Source of the DNA: Brevundimonas sp.
GTDB lineage: Bacteria > Pseudomonadota > Alphaproteobacteria > Caulobacterales > Caulobacteraceae
Direction of reading: 5' to 3'
DNA: 35,594 nt
Assembly: GCF_013823285.1 (NCBI RefSeq)
Contig: NZ_PNLV01000017.1
Span: forward strand, 1-35,594
Shown here: positions 33,244 to 35,594 of the stretch, piece by piece
Numbering within the stretch: position 1 is the stretch's first letter
Layout of the letters: every line of letters begins with the position of its first letter
Notes under the pieces: model-generated
Seen by the model: the letters and a program-made list of their open reading frames with translations, nothing else
The model's database searches: none
Told to the model about the DNA's origin: nothing
Program-made: the position numbers and the translations under genes

Positions 33244-33780
33244 TCAGGCCGCTTCGGCCGCCGGCGGCGTGATGGCCTTCTTGGCGCTCAGCGACTTGGC
33301 CAGGAGCGCCACGGCCTCTTCCTTTTCGATGCGGTTGGCGGCCGCCACCTCGCGGGCCATGCGGTCCAGCGCCGATTCATAGAGCTGGCGCTCGGAATAG
33401 GACTGCTCGGGCTGACTCTCGGCGCGGTGCAGATCACGCACCACTTCGGCGATGGAGATCAGGTCGCCCGAGTTGATCTTGGCTTCGTATTCCTGGGCCC
33501 GGCGCGACCACATGGTGCGCTTGACGCGAGCGCGGCCCTTCAGGGTGCTCAGGGCCTTGGTCACCACATCCTCTGCGGCCAGCGAACGCAGGCCGGCGGT
33601 CTTGGCCTTGGCGGTGGGGACGCGCAGGGTCATCTTCTCATGGTCGAAGGTCACCACATAGACCTCCAGCGACATGCCCGCGACCTCCTGGGTCTCCACG
33701 GCCGCCACCTTGCCGACGCCGTGCGCCGGATAGACCACGCTGTCGCCCACCTTGAATTCCAGACCGCTCTTGCTCGTCAT
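33244..33780 (-). CDS. cdnL: CarD/CdnL-family RNA polymerase-binding regulator
   Basis: The 178-residue protein binds the RNA polymerase beta subunit and stabilises open complexes, particularly at rRNA and growth genes. The N-terminal CarD/TRCF Tudor-like domain has FKVGDSVVYPAHGVGKVAAV, EVYVVTFDHEKMTLRVP. The helical C-terminal domain has VKRTMWSRRAQEYEAKINSG, RDLHRAESQPEQSYSERQLY, and YESALDRMAREVAA, the conserved DNA-contacting surface. The ATG at 33780 has AAAGGA 6-7 bases upstream. The protein ends in AEAA, an end that could serve as a ClpXP degron, as reported for Caulobacter CdnL. It is followed by a terminator. Confidence 0.93.
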   Translation of the reverse strand: MTSKSGLEFKVGDSVVYPAHGVGKVAAVETQEVAGMSLEVYVVTFDHEKMTLRVPTAKAKTAGLRSLAAEDVVTKALSTLKGRARVKRTMWSRRAQEYEAKINSGDLISIAEVVRDLHRAESQPEQSYSERQLYESALDRMAREVAAANRIEKEEAVALLAKSLSAKKAITPPAAEAA

Positions 33781-34073
33781 ATCAAATCCTTTCAGCGGCG
33801 AAGACGGGGCGCTCGTTCAGGGCATGCAAGGTCACCGACGGCGATGCGGGATCGCCGACAATCAGCATGCGAAAACTAGAAACGAGAACGGTACACCCAA
33901 CCTCTGGCCGATCCCGCCTTCCGGGGCGGGATTCTTTAACGAACGCGGGCGGCGCGCTGTAAAGCGGCGACCGCCCGACCCAATGAGCGATAATCTATCA
34001 CAAAACCGCACAATTTCAAAATGTCCACGTTGCATGGTCGGGCATTCGCCGCCGGGCGCGACCATGGCGGAAT
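33781..34073. promoter_or_regulatory. Intergenic region between cdnL and fdxA
   Basis: About 290 bases without a convincing gene; it must hold the cdnL promoter on the minus strand. A hairpin (ATCCCGCC at 33911-33918, GGCGGGAT at 33925-33932) is followed on the plus strand by TCTTT but has no T-run on the minus strand. The stretch around 33990-34020 is AT-rich (ATAATCTATCACAAAACC), a plausible promoter location. Confidence 0.45.
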
Positions 34074-34091
34074 TGAGGCGCGAAAAGCGCC

Positions 34092-34094
<3 letters not shown>
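34074..34094 (-). terminator. Possible terminator overlapping the fdxA stop
   Basis: TGAGGCGC (34074-34081) pairs perfectly with GCGCCTCA (34087-34094) around a 5-base loop; the right arm includes the fdxA stop codon. On the minus strand AATT follows, a weak T-run. Confidence 0.5.
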
Positions 34095-34433
<339 letters not shown>

Positions 34434-34595
34434 CGAGGATCGCGGGTCCGGGCGCGGTTTCAGGAACGGTCGCGGAAATGGCCCTCGCACGCGGTCAAGT
34501 CAACCGCAGTTCCTCTGGCGCGAGCCGACAGAGCCCCTATCTGTAACTCTGGCGATTGCCAATCAGGCGCGCCCCACCTTCACAAGGAGACCCCC

Positions 34596-35222
34596 ATGTC
34601 GTCAATCAGACCCGCCGCTTTCGCCGCCATCCTCGCCGTCGCCGGGGCGGCCGGCGCCGTGACCGCCCAGGACCCCTTCGTCACCGACCCGGCCCAGGTG
34701 CGCGCCGGCGTCTATGATCTGGACGCGAGCCACGGCAAGATCACCTGGTCGGTCAGCCACCTGGGCTTCTCCACCTATGTGGGCCAGTTCGTGAACGTCT
34801 CGGGCGAACTGACCCTGGACCCCGCCAATCCGGTCAACAGCGCCCTCAGCGCCACCATCCCGCTGGCCGATGTGGCCTCCAACGATGACGGTCTGGACGG
34901 CCACCTGCGCACGGCTGACTTCTTCGATGTGGAAAACCACCCCACGGCGACCTTCGTCGCCACCTCCATCGTCGTGGATGACGACGATGCGGACGAGGCC
35001 ACCGTCACCGGCGACCTGACCCTTCGCGGCGTCACCCGCCCGGTGGTCATGGAGGTTGAGTTCAACCAGGCGGGCGTGAACCCCGTGAACCAGCGCTACA
35101 CCGTCGGCTTCGACGGCGAGGCCACCATTCAGCGTTCGGATTTCGGCATCGATTACGGCCTGCCCCTGCTAGGCGACGAGGTCGAGCTGCACATCGAAGG
35201 CGAGTTCATCCTTCGGGACTAA
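34596..35222 (+). CDS. YceI-family periplasmic lipid-binding protein
   Basis: The 208-residue protein has a signal peptide (AAFAAILAVAGAAGAVTAQ) and a YceI lipocalin-like barrel, a family that binds long isoprenoid or lipid molecules. Typical segments are YDLDASHGKITWSVSHLGFS, DGLDGHLRTADFFDVENHPT, GDLTLRGVTRPVVMEVEF, and RSDFGIDYGLPLLGDEVEL. The ATG at 34596 has AAGGAGA about 7 bases upstream. Its 3' end overlaps the convergent S4-domain gene by 17 bases. It sits between genes that are usually neighbours (S4 and fdxA), suggesting insertion into a conserved cluster. Confidence 0.95.
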   Translation: MSSIRPAAFAAILAVAGAAGAVTAQDPFVTDPAQVRAGVYDLDASHGKITWSVSHLGFSTYVGQFVNVSGELTLDPANPVNSALSATIPLADVASNDDGLDGHLRTADFFDVENHPTATFVATSIVVDDDDADEATVTGDLTLRGVTRPVVMEVEFNQAGVNPVNQRYTVGFDGEATIQRSDFGIDYGLPLLGDEVELHIEGEFILRD

Positions 35223-35490
35223 GGGCGCAGTACAGGGCGCGGGCCTCCTCGGGCGGTCCGCGCCGTACGCCCAGGGCGGTGATGCGCACCGCAGTCACGC
35301 GCCCGCCAATGGCGAAAACCAGTTCGTCGCCGATCCGCACCGTGCGGCCGGGACGGTCCACGCGCAGCTGAACGCCCCCATGGGTGACGCGCACCCGGCC
35401 CGCCTCCACGAAGGCCGCAGCCAAGGCCCGGGTGCGCATGAACCGCGCCCGGTGCAGCCACACGTCCAGCCGGCAGGCCTCGTCGCTCAT
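35206..35490 (-). CDS. S4-domain RNA-binding protein (Hsp15-like)
   Basis: The 94-residue protein is an S4 RNA-binding domain: CRLDVWLHRARFMRTRALAA (the S4 alpha-L hallmark), EAGRVRVTHGGVQLRVDRPG, and GDELVFAIGGRVTAVRI. Small stand-alone members such as Hsp15 bind stalled 50S subunits, but the role here is inferred. The start overlaps the stop of an upstream gene by ATGA (35487-35490), so it is translated with it. The 3' end overlaps yceI by 17 bases on the other strand. Confidence 0.88.
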   Translation of the reverse strand: MSDEACRLDVWLHRARFMRTRALAAAFVEAGRVRVTHGGVQLRVDRPGRTVRIGDELVFAIGGRVTAVRITALGVRRGPPEEARALYCALSPEG

Positions 35491-35594
35491 TCAGGGCGGC
35501 CCGCGCCCTTGCGACGCCGCCGCCGCCGGACGGGCGCCGGCGCGGGTGCGTTCAGAACCGCGAGGGCCGCAAAGGGCGAATCCTTGACCGGCCC
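35487..35594 (-). CDS. C-terminal end of an upstream gene, probably a helicase (partial)
   Basis: Thirty-five codons of a minus-strand frame remain, open to the window edge. The tail reads KDSPFAALAVLNAPAPAP, then six Arg and KGAGRPE, ending in TGA that overlaps the S4 start by ATGA. In alphaproteobacteria the gene before this S4 protein is commonly a DEAD/DEAH-box-type helicase-related protein whose C-terminus carries a SPFA(A/V)L element and a basic tail. The identification rests on this context, because no catalytic part is present. Confidence 0.5.
   Translation of the reverse strand, partial: GPVKDSPFAALAVLNAPAPAPVRRRRRRKGAGRPE

Overview
The window looks like chromosomal DNA of a GC-rich alphaproteobacterium of the Caulobacterales, most like Brevundimonas or Caulobacter. 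This rests on gene content and order: a Lrp-type regulator divergent from a PutA that has no DNA-binding domain of its own; a CdnL/CarD regulator next to a 7Fe ferredoxin, an S4-domain protein and what looks like a helicase end; a deoxyhypusine-synthase-like enzyme beside an ornithine decarboxylase; and a large TonB-dependent receptor. No rRNA, tRNA, insertion sequence, prophage or CRISPR array was seen. Genes are packed tightly, with many 4-base ATGA overlaps.

Layout. 1-3141: the end of an OmpA-type protein, then a TonB-dependent receptor. 3224-5088: aguA-aguB, converting agmatine to putrescine. 5085-7806 (minus): an exported beta-helix protein, a class A acid phosphatase and a lipoprotein in one overlapping unit, then a small acidic protein. 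7942-10383: a secreted DUF305 plus beta-propeller protein. 10439-12853 (minus): an ODC-type decarboxylase and a deoxyhypusine-synthase-like (probable homospermidine synthase) gene. 13050-14276: a DUF2254 membrane protein. 14365-18419: the Anbu operon (circularly permuted ATP-grasp, alpha-E protein, transglutaminase, a 24-codon ORF, and the proteasome-like protease Anbu). 18473-22308: phnCDE and an orphan PstS-like protein, each preceded by Pho-box-like repeats. 22391-23473 (minus): a GT4 glycosyltransferase. 23566-27250: putR and putA. 27310-29319: a hybrid histidine kinase. 29316-30732 (minus): vsr, a peroxiredoxin and rpmB. 30959-31423: a DUF3617 protein. 31446-33780 (minus): a capsule-type glycosyltransferase with TPR repeats, then cdnL. 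34092-35594: fdxA, yceI, an S4 protein and a helicase tail.

How the genes fit together. Three themes recur. Polyamines: AguA and AguB (agmatine to putrescine) and the ODC-type enzyme (ornithine to putrescine) both feed putrescine to the deoxyhypusine-synthase-like enzyme. Phosphate: phnCDE and the PstS-like protein are probably PhoB-regulated uptake genes, and no C-P lyase gene is present here. Peptide tagging and turnover: the ATP-grasp, alpha-E, transglutaminase and Anbu set is a known but functionally unsolved association and is the best candidate for an exciting system. The 24-codon ORF coupled between transglutaminase and Anbu is its most unusual feature.

All calls come from reading the sequence and translated frames. 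No database search was run, so family names rest on motif recognition.
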